Source of the DNA: Engraulis encrasicolus
Lineage: Eukaryota; Chordata; Actinopteri; Clupeiformes; Engraulidae
DNA: 64,000 bases
Assembly (NCBI RefSeq): GCF_034702125.1
Contig: NC_085867.1
Span: 49,427,898-49,491,897, forward strand
Direction of reading: 5' to 3'
Shown here in pieces: positions 10,249-22,546 of the stretch. A program made the translations under genes and the position numbers. Below the pieces are notes generated by a model, which saw only the letters and a list, made by a program, of their open reading frames with translations, was not told the origin of the DNA and made no database searches. Within the stretch, counting starts at the first letter, position 1, and each line of letters starts with the position of its first letter.

Positions 10249-10265
10249 TAATAATAACCATTACT
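10249..10265. repeat. 17-bp target site duplication of the LINE, left copy
   Basis: taataataaccattact, identical to 15,938-15,954. Its presence on both sides shows that the LINE between is a complete target-primed insertion. Confidence 0.92.
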
Positions 10266-10386
10266 GTTCTGAGCCGAATCTGAGCATGCGCGCGTGAGCA
10301 AGTGAGCAGGTGATGTCGTGTGGCAAACTTTATCAAATTATGGGAGAATTATAATACCTCTGATGGATTAACTTCAGCATTTAAGT

Positions 10387-10722
10387 AAGGACTATTTTCG
10401 ATTTGCTTTGGACTGTTTTCTAAAGACTTTAACTGCTTTCAACGGATTATTTTCGTCCTGGAGTGTCCCCTTCATGTCTGATGGCGTGTGACGCAGCAAA
10501 GACGCCGGGATCTTCAAACAGGAGAGCTGAACCAACATACTACAAAGATTAAATAAGAACTGTTTCCGATTTATTTTGAACTGTTTTGAAAAAAGACACA
10601 AAGCGCTTTCCAAGAAGTAGCCTACTTTAGTCCTGGAGTTCTCCCCTTATGTTTGATGGCGTGTGACGCAGCAAAGACGCCGGGATTTTCAAACAGGAGA
10701 GCTGAACCACCAAACAAACGCC
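10387..10722 (+). repeat. tandem 168-bp duplication in the LINE 5' UTR reaching into ORF1
   Basis: Copy 1 (10,387-10,554) and copy 2 (from 10,555) share blocks such as gtcctggag, gatggcgtgtgacgcagc and aaacaggagagctgaacca. Copy 2 supplies the true ORF1 start. Copy 1 therefore carries a decoy of the ORF1 amino terminus at 10,481-10,552 (MACDAAKTPGSSNRRAEP and a few more residues, then stop). Confidence 0.85.
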
Positions 10723-11534
10723 CAAATTCAGAACTAGAAAGCAGCCCTGAGACCTCCTTTTCACGTTCAACTTGGCCAAAAGAAATGTTCGAGATGGAGG
10801 ATGTTCTGAATGAAATACGTGACAAGCTGAAAAAACTTGACAAACTGGACTCAATGGCAGAAGACATCAAAGATTTAAAAGAAACTGTTTACGCAAACGG
10901 AATATCGCTGGAGCAGACACGCAAGGACCTCGAATCGGTGAAAGGAGAAGTGAAAAATGTGCAGAAATCTGTTCGAGATGTTACGAGGGAAAATCTACAA
11001 CTGAAGGAGAGACTACTGGAAATGACGGCACGCTCAATGCAGGACAACCTGATCTTCAGCGGCATCTCCGAGGAGAAGGATGAGAATGTGGAAACAGTAC
11101 TTAAGACGTTCTTTTCAAAGGAGCTGGGCATCAACACGGAGATTGCCCAACAAGTTGGTTTCCTTAGAATCCACAGACTTCGACCAGCAAAGCCCAAGAA
11201 GCGTTCCGATTCCATTATGACTAAAGGAGAGCAGAGCAAAGAGAAGCCCAAACCCCGAGCGATCATCGCCTGTTTTGCGCAGCACGCACACAAGGAGATG
11301 GTCTTTGCGCAGGGGCCAATGCTCAAAGGGAAACCTTACGGCATTAACCAGCAGTATCCCGTGGAAATCGTGGACAGACGAAAAGCACTGCTTCCAGTTT
11401 ACAAGGAGGAAAAGAAGAACAAAAAAGAAAAGGGCCGGGTAAGACTTGTTGCTGATAAACTCTACATTGACAATGAATTATACAAAGATGCAACAATTAC
11501 ACCATGGCTCTATCTACTAGACGCAGTTGAATGA
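10656..11534 (+). CDS. LINE ORF1 protein (L1 ORF1p / Transposase_22 type)
   Basis: 292 residues from the ATG at 10,656. L1-type ORF1 proteins coat the element RNA as coiled-coil trimers and act as nucleic-acid chaperones. The charged head runs to about residue 45. A coiled coil follows at about 45-125 (MEDVLNEIRDKLKKLDKL and on), then an RRM-like core starting near SMQDNLIFSGISEE, then a basic C-terminal domain with RAIIACFAQHAHKEMV and VEIVDRRKALLPVYKEEKK. A five-codon upstream ORF (ATG at 10,649) overlaps the start. The frame is intact, so ORF1 looks functional although ORF2 is broken. Confidence 0.92.
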   Translation: MACDAAKTPGFSNRRAEPPNKRPNSELESSPETSFSRSTWPKEMFEMEDVLNEIRDKLKKLDKLDSMAEDIKDLKETVYANGISLEQTRKDLESVKGEVKNVQKSVRDVTRENLQLKERLLEMTARSMQDNLIFSGISEEKDENVETVLKTFFSKELGINTEIAQQVGFLRIHRLRPAKPKKRSDSIMTKGEQSKEKPKPRAIIACFAQHAHKEMVFAQGPMLKGKPYGINQQYPVEIVDRRKALLPVYKEEKKNKKEKGRVRLVADKLYIDNELYKDATITPWLYLLDAVE

Positions 11535-11778
11535 ATGGCCTACTGCGCGTCAATTCAACTGATATTGTTCTCCCAAATGAAATTGAGCTTTTTTGTTGAA
11601 TGCCCATGACAATGCCTACTTTGATCTTTTAATAGGGTAGGGGTTATGTTAACTTTTTTGTTTTTGTGTTTTGTGTTTGTGTGTGCATACGTACTATTTA
11701 GTCTCCATAATAATGACGCAAATAAAATGAATAGGCCTACAGAAGTTGCAGAAGATGTATATCTCCTTGTAAAAACCC

Positions 11779-14700
11779 ATGAGTTTTGAATCCCTGTGTA
11801 TTGCCAGTTATAACTGTAATGGACTGGCTAATTATGTCAAAAGAATAGAGATATTTACTTGGTTAAGGAGGAAAAAAAGAACTGGATATAATCTGTCTAC
11901 AAGAGTGCCATTCTACCTATGATGATGAAGAGAAATGGAAACGAGAGTGGGAGGGGACTATTTACTTTAATCATGGAGCAAGAAATCAAAAAGGGGTTAT
12001 GGTTCTGTTTAAAAAACATCTTGACTTTTGTGTTAATAAAATAGAGCGGGATGTGGAGGGTCGTATTATTATTTTAGAAGTAGAAATTGGAAATAAATGC
12101 TTTTGTTTAGTTAATATATATGCTCCAAATGACAATGATCCCATGTTCTTCAATAATCTGTATAACATGATTCAGAATTATGAAATACCTGTAATTCAAA
12201 CCGGGGACCACAATGTTGTTATTGAGCCCTACAAAGACAGGGCAGGAGAGGGTGGTGACAGTCACGCACAAAAAAGGCATGCACTTATATCTTTGATGGC
12301 AGCAATGGATCTTGTTGATGTTTGGAGATTGAAGAATCCAGATCTTGTTAGATATACTTGGCGAAGGAACACCTCTGCAAGCAGGATTGATTTCTTTCTG
12401 ATTTCATTTTCTCTTATAGCAAAAGTTACTCAAGTGGCAATATCTGAAAGATTTAGATCTGATCACCATCTTATTGTACTAAAAATTAATTTTACAGATA
12501 ATGATAGAGGTAAAGGTTATTGGAAATTGAATCAATCATTGTTGGAAGATGGGAATTTCATTAATAAGACGAAACTGTTTATTTCAGATTTTTTCCATTT
12601 TAACTCTGGTTCAGCAAATCCACATAGTGTATGGGATGCATTTAAATGTGCTTTTCGGGGGCATGCCATAAAATGTTCTTCTTGGAAACACAAGCAAAAT
12701 TGTAAGAAAGAAAAAACTCTGTTGAATGAGGTGCAAAACATTAAAAATCATGTAGACGCAAACAGGTCTGATTGCCTTGACCAAGACCTTCTACTGCTAG
12801 ATGATAAAGAAAAAGAATTACAAAGGTTTTATCAGGAGAAAATAAAAGGAATCATCTATAGAAATAAGGCAACGTGGATGGAGCAGGGTGAAAAGTGCAG
12901 TAAGTACTTTTTACAACTTCCAAAACGGAATTTTTCCAGAAAAAATATAACTAAAATTTTGAAGGACGATGGAACAAATATCATTTCAGCAAGTGGCATA
13001 TTGAATACATTAATGGAATACTATAATGGGATATTTAATGAAGAAACCACAACGGCAGATAATATTTCACTAACTGAGCACATGAAAAGGTTTTCATACC
13101 CAACACTCACTAAGGACCAACAAAAGCTGTGTGAAGGTCTTATCACAGAAGAAGAATTATATGAAGCCATTTGCTCTTTTCAAAATGGGAAAACACCTGG
13201 TTTAGATGGAATACCAGTGGAGTGGTATAAAACATTTTTCACAGAAATTAAAGTGCCTTTGTTGACATGTTTTAACTATTCCCTTGAAATGGGTTACCAA
13301 TCAAACTCCCAGAGAGAAGGTTTAATTTCCCTTCTTTTGAAACATGAGGCTGAAGGCAAGGAAAAAGATCCTGTGGAGTTAAAAAATTGGAGACCAATAA
13401 CACTGTTGTGTTGTGATGCACGTATCTTGGCCAAATGTTTAGCACTCAGGCTTAAAAAAGTAATTCAGAACTTAATTCACCCAGATCAAACAGGTTTTCT
13501 GAAAGATCGCTTCATAGGCGACAATATCAGACGTTTACTTGAAGTAATGGATTATTATGAAAAAGAAAATTTGCCTGGTCTAATTTTTATAGCTGATTTT
13601 CAGAAGGCATTCGACACAATTAGCTGGAATTTCATATATCAATGTTTGAAGACATATAATTTTGGTGCCAACTTTATCAAATGGATCCATGTGTTGTACC
13701 AAAATCCTTGCAGTAGGATAATTAACAATGGGCACATTTCAAAGCCAATTACATTATCCAAAGGAGTGAGGCAAGGTTGCCCTCTCTCAGCGTATTTGTT
13801 TATTCTTGCAATTGAAATACTGGCTATAAGAATAAGAAATAATCCAAACATTACAGGCTTAGAAATTAATGGATTAGAATCAAGATGCTCTTTCTATGCA
13901 GATGACGCTTCCTTTTACATAAAACCGGATGTTTTGTCGTTAGATTCTCTTATTACAGAATTGGATTCCTTTGCCGTTTTATCTGGATTAAAACCAAATT
14001 ATGATAAATGTTCCATCCTCAGAATAGGATCTTTCAAAGGTATGAGACATAATCTGTGTAAAGTGCCTATTCAGTATACAGATGGACCTGTTAACCTTTT
14101 GGGAATACATATACCAGTAGAGACAAAGCTCCTTGTAAAGACCAATTTTGAGTTAAAGCTCCAGAAAATGAATAAAATTCTTCAGGCCTGGAGAGGAAAT
14201 TATCTTTCGATTTATGGAAAAATAACAGTGATGAATTCATTGATACTTTCACAATTTACATATTTATTACAAGCGTTACCATCTCCTGATGTAGTGTTTA
14301 TGAAAACATATGAAAAAATATTTTTTTAATTTTATTTGGAATGGTAAAACTGATAAAATAAAGTGTTCCTATGTCTATAATACACGTGAGAATGGTGGTC
14401 TAGGACTGAAGAATCTTGCAACACTGGATACAACCCTAAAAGGGGCATGGGTTCAACGACTGTACAAAAATCGACACTGGTTTACATTTAGATTACTCTT
14501 AGCCCAAGGTGGTACATCATTGGGAAAAATGTTGCCCTTTTTTCAACTAAATCAAGATTCAAAAACATTGTGTGACGTTTTCCCTAAGCTGTCCCCCTTT
14601 TACAGAAATTGTCTTTCCTTATGGTGTCACTATCAGTTTTCTAAGCCAAGTAATACCTCAGAGATCAAGCAACAGATTCTGTGGTTGAATTCAAACATTA

Positions 14701-15566
14701 ATATAGACAAAAAACCTGTATATTGGCAATCTTTTTTAGACAATAATGTAGTTTTTGTGAATGATGTACTCAATGAAAATGGAGAATTTCATACATATGA
14801 ATCTTTTGTTTCAATGTATGGGGATTTTTGTCTAAAACTACATTATCTGCAGTTGATCTCAGCAATACCAGCAACATGGAAAACAACACTACTACAGTCC
14901 AATACTGACTTGTGTGTCTGTCGCCCATCCATTAAAAACCACAAGTGGCTAGGACATAGAAAAATCAATTTAGACATGTACCATTTTTTTCTGTCCTCAC
15001 GAAATATAGCAACGATACCATATTATTTTCAAGACTACTGGGAAGACATTTTTGACACTCCTTTACCTTGGTTTTATATCTTTAGAAATGTGTACAAATC
15101 ATCAGATGTAACATATTTATGGGCCTTTCAAATGAAAATGTTCTATAAGATCTTGCCTACAAAGAAAATGCTAAAAATTTGGAAAATAAGTGAGGACAAC
15201 ACATGTAGACATTGTGGAGAAGAAGAAGAGGATATTATGCATTTATTTTGGTACTGCCCAAATGTGGCTAGATTTTGGCACAAGTTGGTGGGTTGGCTGT
15301 CTGGACAGGGACTCGCCTTACCACTATCACCACATTCTGTTATCTGGGGTTTTCAAGAACAGAAAAATATGTTGTTAAGCACCATTGTACTCCTTGGTAA
15401 ATTTTTTATTTTTAAAAAAGAAAAGAATGTTCACTTAGAATCATTTATTATGTTCTTGAAACATCATTATCTATTAACTAAAATTATGTCTAAAAGCAAA
15501 GGACAGGCACAACCTGATGGTTGGCAAGACTTGATAATTACAAAAGAATGGGAAAAAGAACTATAA
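11779..15566 (+). pseudogene. LINE ORF2 (endonuclease-reverse transcriptase), two 1-nt frameshifts
   Basis: ORF2 proteins nick target DNA and reverse-transcribe the LINE RNA there. From the ATG at 11,779 the frame opens SYNCNGL (APE endonuclease start) and stops at 11,920 because of one extra A in the A7 run at 11,872-11,878. The next frame carries LQECH, GDHN in place of the usual GDFN, SRIDFF and SDHH. The RT motifs follow: ADFQKAFD, GVRQGCPLS and FYADDA. It stops at 14,327 after an extra T in the T7 run at 14,321-14,327. The last frame (to 15,566) holds the CCHC-like end CRHCGEEEEDIMHLFWYC. All catalytic motifs survive, and both lesions are single-base gains in homopolymers, so they may be sequencing errors or recent mutations. 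Confidence 0.92.
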
Positions 15567-15600
15567 GAAAAAAAATTTTTGACACTTGTATGTCGCTGTT

Positions 15601-15601
<1 letters not shown>

Positions 15602-15651
<50 letters not shown>
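15602..15651. repeat. (CT)n microsatellite in the LINE 3' UTR
   Basis: About 24 CT dinucleotides between the ORF2 stop and the A-rich tail. Confidence 0.95.
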
Positions 15652-15653
<2 letters not shown>

Positions 15654-15892
15654 GATATTCCTTAGTTTATGGCCACTAAGAAGTTAGGTGGATTAATTTA
15701 AGATATTTTCTGATGGAGTATGTATGCTTTTTATTTTATTTTTTTTATTTTTGTTGTTGTTGTTGTTGTTGTTTTGTTAGATTGTTATTGTCCTTGTTCT
15801 TTTTTGTTGGTTGTTGCTGTTTGTTTTGGCTTTTTTGTTAGTGTTTTTCTTTTTGTCCATGTTATCCTTTGTACCACTACGTCTTTTCTTCT

Positions 15893-15898
15893 AATAAA
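15893..15898 (+). terminator. LINE polyadenylation signal
   Basis: AATAAA within ctaataaaaaaa, followed by an A-rich tail of aaat/aaataa words that ends at the target duplication. Confidence 0.75.
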
Positions 15899-15937
15899 AA
15901 AAAATTAAAAAAATAAATAAAATAAAATAAAAAATAA

Positions 15938-15954
15938 TAATAATAACCATTACT
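15938..15954. repeat. 17-bp target site duplication of the LINE, right copy
   Basis: taataataaccattact, exact match to 10,249-10,265. Confidence 0.92.
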
Positions 15955-16760
15955 TTTCTTGTAGACGTTGCGCGTAATATTTTATTCATTATGGACTTAT
16001 TTCAAGCAGCATTCAACTGTCCACTCTGCGTGGCTTTGTTGAAAGGGTTGCCTTCTATGTGGGAGGGTGGATGACTTCCACTGAACACGGCAGGTCATTT
16101 GCATGACAAGACTTCATGCCCATTAGCGAATACTTTAACCCTTCAGGGGTGCCCTGGAAACGTGGCTGATAAATAAATTATGTAGAATGATATAATAGAT
16201 ATTTGACTAAATTGATAAGTTAATGCTGGTCAGTGGAATATTTCATCTGCTATCTACGCACAATAGCCTAAAGTAAATATAGGTAGCCCTGGCCAGCTGC
16301 AACTCCGAACCTAGGTCGTGTGACGTCTCCAAATGTGTTACTTTTCTAAGCTTGTGTGTTATCGGATGCGATGCCATGTTACGGCTTGTTGGTTTGGGGT
16401 GCCTTCATTTTTCATTAATTGAAAGGGTGCCTTGCCTAAAAAAAAGGTTGAGAAACACTGCAGGAAACAGTCTCTGCAACTGTTTTCGGTTCTATTTGAA
16501 CATGGAGTCATGTTAATGTTTTAAAGTAGCCTATCTTTTCTGTCTGGTGTCAGTTTGGAAGAGGGGCGAGACATGTCATTCCATTAAAATCTGACATTGG
16601 TAGTATGTAGGCATAAACCTTCCCAGAACTGACCAACAGTGACCTGCACAGACAATATTGCATCCACCAACAATGCACAGCCTACAGTTGGCTAATAATC
16701 AACTGCCACAGAAATCAGAAGCAAACGGGTGTTTATGAGACCAGATTTGTCGTTTAAAAA
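15955..16760. other. interior of the 21-kb element, no gene recognised
   Basis: Unique-looking AT-rich DNA. A phrase near 16,430-16,460 (gggtgcc..., then ttgagaaacactgcagg) resembles an end seen in other fish repeats, but no partner was found. Confidence 0.35.
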
Positions 16761-16779
16761 CAAAACAAACAAAAAACCC

Positions 16780-17400
16780 GGGCAGAGAGAGAGAGAGAGA
16801 GAACGCGCTCCTATGCAGTGTTAACATAGCGATTTCACTTCTCTCTCTCTCTTTTTTTTGTTTGTTTTGTTTTACTGTAGCCATGGACTTAACACGGGTG
16901 CAGGGGTTCTATAATGTTTTCCGACACTGTTATTTTTTCTGCCTCATGCGCGAACTATTTATTGTCATTCAATTTGTGCCATTATTAGGCCTATATGAAT
17001 CGCGGGTAAATCAGTTTTACCACATATTTAGACTTCGAACAAAAGAAATAGGACACACGGGAATAATAGGCCTATAAGGCAGCCTGTCTGGGTCGATGGA
17101 CGATTTCCAACAATAAAAGACATATGAAACAAAATAGGCAGCTACCAGCTTATTCAATGAATAAAACTATTGCAAGAACATTGCCTCGCCGGGCAGAGAG
17201 AGAGAGAGAGAGAGAGAGAGCTCTTAATGTAACGATTTAACTTCTCTCTCTCTCTCTCTCTCTTTACTGTAGCCATGGACTTAACACAGGTGCATGGGTT
17301 CTGTAATGTTTTCAACACTGTTATATAGTGTTCTGGCTCATGCGCGAACTTTGTTGTCATTCAGAATCAGAAACATCAAAGTGTCGGCAGACAGCATTCT
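16780..17400. repeat. two copies of a (GA/CT)n-containing repeat
   Basis: Copies at about 16,780-16,990 and about 17,190-17,400 share gggcagagagaga, a spacer ending cgattt(c/a)acttctctctc, then actgtagccatggactta, ggtgca(g/t)gggttct and catgcgcgaact. A third copy lies at about 20,990-21,265. Confidence 0.8.
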
Positions 17401-18158
17401 CTTGTTGCTGGTGCTTCGATACGCCCTAGGTCCGTAAGACTAACAGTAAAACAGGGACAATGACAAAAGGGATGAATTGCTTGAGGAAATCAAAAGGGAC
17501 AGAGCGAAGTTATGACAACAAATTGACGTGCACCATTATGCAAGGCTACATGTAGTTATGATGGGTTAACCACTCAGTTACCGTTGCATTAATAATATGT
17601 ATGATAAAGATGACTTCAGCGCAGGATATCAGAAATAAACAAGACAGCGCAGATATATGGCCACATTATGCGTCAATACACCAATGCGTATTAGGCTATT
17701 TATCATGAAACCTCAAATCGGAAGTAGCCTTTTCAAACCTTACTCGGGTTTATGGTAATTGTCCGGGCCAGCACTTTTGAAATCAAACGGACGCCCTTGC
17801 CTGCATGACATGTCATTTGCATGATAAGAGCACGGACGATCATGGACATACGATGGTACATAGCCACACACGCACACAACACGGTTCAGTTCAACGTTTA
17901 TTGTCCAGCAAGCGAGCAGCGCAGTACCAGCTGATTTGCTCTGGAATCTCGAAATGAAAACTGACTTTTCTTGGGAAAAGTGTTGCAAGAACATTGAACT
18001 CATTTAGTAGGCCTATCATTGTGCCAAGCGTGTGTCGCAATATTGTACTGTGGATGTGTGTTGGGGAGGGCATTAACATTAGGCCTATGACAAAAACATT
18101 ATCGGGGAGGCATTTTGAAAAGTCGAAGACCTATTCACGAGGATATCATAGCTACGTT

Positions 18159-19438
18159 CAGTGTTGCCAAAAGAAAATCAGCCAAAGTCGCTATGGGCTT
18201 GCTGAAAAGTCGCTAGATGACGTCATGACGTTACGTATGATGTCACGCACGGCGCACTGATCTACAGGAAATGTGCCCACAGGCCCTCGTCCACAGTACA
18301 AATGAGCGGTGCTAGCTACTTTTTGAAGATAAGAGCTAATCTGTAGTCCCGCTTAAGGAGTCTGACACACCAAGGCGGTAAAGCGTCGCGGAACGGCCGC
18401 GTTTTTTACCGGCGTCGGTGAAAATACATTGAAACCTATCTGTCCTTACACACCAACCGGCGGTAGTCGGGCGTCAGCGGCGCGGGAGCCGGCTCCGCGC
18501 CGCGCTGCATTTGGAAAATAGAACTCGAGCGTATTTTTCACGCCGGCGACCGGCGGTGTCTCATTCAAATGAATGGCAAAGTAGCATGCTAGATTTGGAT
18601 ATGGGGAGGATTTTGAATAGGACTGGCCGTGCACGCCGACGCTGTCAGTGTGAAAGGCAGAGAAAAACACGCCGGCTGAAAGACCGCGTCCGTCATGCGA
18701 CCGTTCCGTTCCGCCTTGGTATGTTTTGGCCCTAACCGTGGGAAATGCTTCGGACGGCAGCACAGAGTCAGAATTATGTGGATAAACGATTAATTTGTCA
18801 CTGAAAATGGACGTTTTAAAAAGTTTCCAGATGCACCAAAGTCGCTAAAGGCACTAGATGAGTTTTTTGTCGCCAGTGCCCGGAATTCACTGTGCGGCCA
18901 GCCTGCTAGTGCTCATTTAAATTTGTCATATGCTTGTAGGGTAGACCCGAGTAAAGTTAAGTACAGGGTACAGTTTAGGTAAATCAAATATACCTGTGTA
19001 ACAACAAGACTCTGATCTAATTCCAAAGTGTAGGCATTAACATAACATAAATGACAGTCCCAAAACATTTGGTGACCATATCGAAGATTGTGTAATCTCG
19101 GTTTATGTTGACATTCGGTTCCTGCCATATCTTTGTCCCATATTGCTTGCCGTAGTCTCATACAAGCAGATATAGCATGAGAATTCCTGTGCGTATCACA
19201 AAATCTGCCACACTGGTGCATCATGTGTCACGTCTGTCTCTACCCGCCACTGGAAATGCATTGTGTGGTGTCATGGGGATGGACACTGATTTGCCTCTCA
19301 CAAGACAAGCGAAATAGTCGCTAGATTCGGCCAGATTGAGCCTAAAAAGTCGCTCAATCACTAGATGATTTTTTTTGACGCCAGAGGTGGCCAAAATTTG
19401 CTAAATCTAGCGTAAAAGTCGCTAAATTGGCAACACTG
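18159..19438. mobile_element. hAT-type element, 1,280 bp, nonautonomous
   Basis: Starts CAGTGTTGCCAA and ends TTGGCAACACTG, with subterminal agtcgct repeats at both ends. It is flanked by GCTACGTT (18,151-18,158) and GCTACCTT (19,439-19,446), an 8-bp target duplication with one mismatch. No transposase frame is visible. A GC-rich palindromic insert sits at about 18,355-18,735. Its right third is related to 38,440-38,730 and to the element beginning at 30,815. Confidence 0.85.
18355..18735. mobile_element. GC-rich palindromic MITE nested in the hAT element
   Basis: Opens gacacaccaaggcggtaaag and closes cgttccgccttggtatgttt, roughly inverted copies around a GC-rich interior (cgccggcgaccggcggtg). 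It interrupts the hAT element. Target duplication not resolved. Confidence 0.55.
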
Positions 19439-19446
19439 GCTACCTT

Positions 19447-20980
19447 TCCTTGTCAATGTCCCATGCACTACAAAATATTCCAGAACCTCATCTGTGATAG
19501 GCTAAACACAATTTATCCAACAAGCTCAGGGACGCAGGAACTCATTTTAAGCAGGGGGTGCTGTGGTCGGCGGAAGGTCTGGGAGTCCTCTCCCAGAAAA
19601 AAAAACGTGTTTTTTTAGATGCAATTTCCTGCATTCTAATCAATTTTAGGATGAAGAATGGCGAATCCCATCTGACTAACTTCTTCATGTTTTATGTAGC
19701 CTAACCAAGGATGACTAGATTTTACCTTTTTTTTGTTTAACATTTCACTTCAAAATTATTAAGTTCTTCTTGGGAAACGCTCACCTAATGTGGAGGTGAG
19801 GCGTGTTCAAGAGCAAATCGCGCTGCCGTGACAGTTTCTCTCTTCTCCATGGGCAGTCTACAATGTGTGAAATTTAAATGCATGACTAGGCTATGCGATG
19901 CACTTGTGAGAGGTGACCGGGCTTTCAAACAATTTAGATTTTCTTGCAATTACGACGGTGTATCTCAAGATGCATACGATCAGGACCCCGGCCCTGTCTC
20001 CCCGCCTGCGCACAAAAGCACGCACGCACACACAGACAGGCATACTGCTTCCCAAATGTGATTACACTCTGACGGACAGAGTTTGTGCTGTGATCGGTGA
20101 GAGAAGTAGGCTAAGCGCCAAAGCAGCTCGTGCCATTGCTGGCTATTGATACAGGGAGTGTGAAAGCAACCTTTGTTTGCATTTGACGTAGGCCATATTT
20201 AAGACTCACTAAAAGTATGTCTGAATTTAGGGTAATACACAAGTGCAGCTGCGTCTGTTGTCCAGTATGGGGGGTGCTGCAGCACCCGGAGCACCCCACT
20301 TCCTGCGTCCCTGCACAAGCTTGTGGATAATATTGCCACCTTTCCCCTCTCCTGCGGTAGCCAGTTGCCTTCTCAGAAGAAGCAATCTGAATCGGAAAGA
20401 GAGAGCACTGTTCAAGACCCGCGGCAAGACTGCAATTGTCATCTGGTTCGTGGTGTCAACCTTCAGCCAAAACGGCGACAGACCCTTTTTTTTATAAGAT
20501 AGACCTACCTTATTCGCAGCAGCCAAAATCAGTCAGACAATAAGTGCTTAACGAGTACGTGCAGGGTAGCGAATGCTCTTCTATCAGGGTAAAGTTTGCA
20601 ATTGGAGAGGGGTGATTGAAGGGCTAAATTAAGTCCGAAATCAAAATGATAAAAAAAATACGGTCGATTTATTTACAATACCCTACATGACAGAAAGAAA
20701 ACGTGTAGGGGGTCAACTGAAAATACCCATAAACTGAGGACTATAGGCAACGTCAAAGTAAAATACAAACACGAAATCAAACAAAGCTTTTTTTTAATGC
20801 GGTACACTTCAAGCTTCACAAAACCCACTGGTTAACAGCAGGTTTTACGCACACATTTCGAAGCGGTTAATCACAGATGCTGCTCTCTTCCTTGCTCTCC
20901 CTTGCACCCCAACGTACACTGGGTTTAATACACCCTGCAATACTGGCAAACTATTATTCAATTACCATTTGTTCATGCAA
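19447..20980. other. interior of the 21-kb element, no gene recognised
   Basis: Scattered repeat-like words, including gggggtgctgcagcacccgg near 20,268-20,290, which is a self-complementary stretch. Nothing with coding support. Confidence 0.35.
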
Positions 20981-20989
20981 AGACCTTTA

Positions 20990-21038
20990 CGCGGCGGAGA
21001 GAGAACGCGCTCCTGTGCAGTGTTAACGTAGCGATTTA

Positions 21039-21103
<65 letters not shown>

Positions 21104-21265
21104 GTAGCCATGGGCTTAACACAGGTGCATGGGTTCTGTAATGTTTTCAACACTGTTAGGACCTATATTGTTTTCTGGCTCACGCGCGAACTATTTGTTG
21201 TCATTCAGAATCAGAAACATCAAAGTGTCGGGAGACAGCTTTCTCTTGTTGCTGGTGCTTCGCAT
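20990..21265. repeat. third copy of the CT-containing repeat
   Basis: Matches the copies at 16.8 and 17.2 kb: gcgctcctgtgcagtgttaac, a (CT)n tract at 21,041-21,101, then gtagccatgggcttaacac, ggtgcatgggttctgtaat and tcagaatcagaaacatc. Confidence 0.85.
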
Positions 21266-22546
21266 CTAAAAAGTTACCGGAAAGTCAGAAAACTTGCTGC
21301 ATGACAATGTGCTCAATGGTCAATAGCCTACTTCTAGATGCACTATAGTCTATAGCAGTGGTCTCCAATTAACTTTTCCCAAGGGCCAAATAATGTAGAG
21401 CAAGCGAGGCCGCGGGCCAGACCCCCCCCAAATAAATAAATAAATAAATGAAGAAAAAAAAATAATAATAATAAATAAATAATAGAAACACTGTTGAAAT
21501 ATTAAAATATTAGTATTAGCTGTTGCAATATAGTGCCAGGGAGGAATGTAAATAAAGACCAACTGTGGACAGGTTAACGAGAGAGAGAGAGAGAGAGCAC
21601 GTTCAACTGCTGAACGTGCTCTCCAGCAAAGCCACTTCAGCCACGGACGGAGGGAGGGAGGGGGAGAGAGATTTAGGCTACATGACAAGACCTAAAACAA
21701 ATATAGGTCAATGTCCGCTAAAATCCCAATTCGATCGAGGAACAAAAGTCATTTCCATAGCGATTAAATCTCATTGAACTCGTGCGCTGCATCTCACCTC
21801 TGCCTGAACAGAAAAGACGCAAGCCCATGCAACGAGAAGGGTCCAGCTGCAGTAAAACAGTTCCACCCCTAATGCAAGCACGCCCATGGGCGTTCCCGGC
21901 ATTTGCCGTATTGGCCAATCGTGAAGGGATACTGCATGATGTCATTTTCAAGGCCATTTCCGGATGAAGGCTCCATGTTTTCAAAGATATCCCGTGCAAA
22001 TTGTTATCTTCCAGAGAAACGTTTCACTGAACATTCCACTGACATAATATTCTCAACAATTTATGTAAGAAAGTGAGATAAATCACACGTTTTCTAATCC
22101 CAATATGTATTTTGCTTTGTCTTCCCGTACCTCGGACATTGTAGCCTACTGTTTAGAACTCGTGTCGCTATGCACAGATTTGTCATATCAGGTCGCCAAA
22201 ATGCTTTGATTTCAACACAACTTTGACACATTGACAGTAAATACTGTATATATTGCCTAAATATATACTGTCAATGCGTTGGCATTACCTCACCTAGCTG
22301 TGTGTATCGAGGTCACTGTTAACACTGGGTTAACCACAGATTTGTCCTTTCCAGGATATTAACACACCCCGACAAATAATAATTAAAAAACCCTTTTAGG
22401 CGAGGTTGTTCACTTGGTAAGACATGATATAGGCTACTTAGAAAAGTTGTACGATGTACATCAGCAACACATTCCCGACTTTTTGAGGTAGGCCTAATGA
22501 GTGTCACCTCACCACAGTTATGTGGCCAGCTTGAAAAGAGCAGATG

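Larger units (their letters stand above)
10266..15937 (+). mobile_element. full-length L1/Tx1-like LINE, 5,672 bp
   Basis: Bounded by perfect 17-bp target duplications. Order: 5' UTR with a tandem duplication (10,266-10,655), ORF1 (10,656-11,534), ORF2 (11,779-15,566, two frameshifts), and a 3' UTR with a CT microsatellite, AATAAA at 15,893 and an A-rich tail. It lies inside the 21-kb element and is therefore younger than that insertion. Confidence 0.93.
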
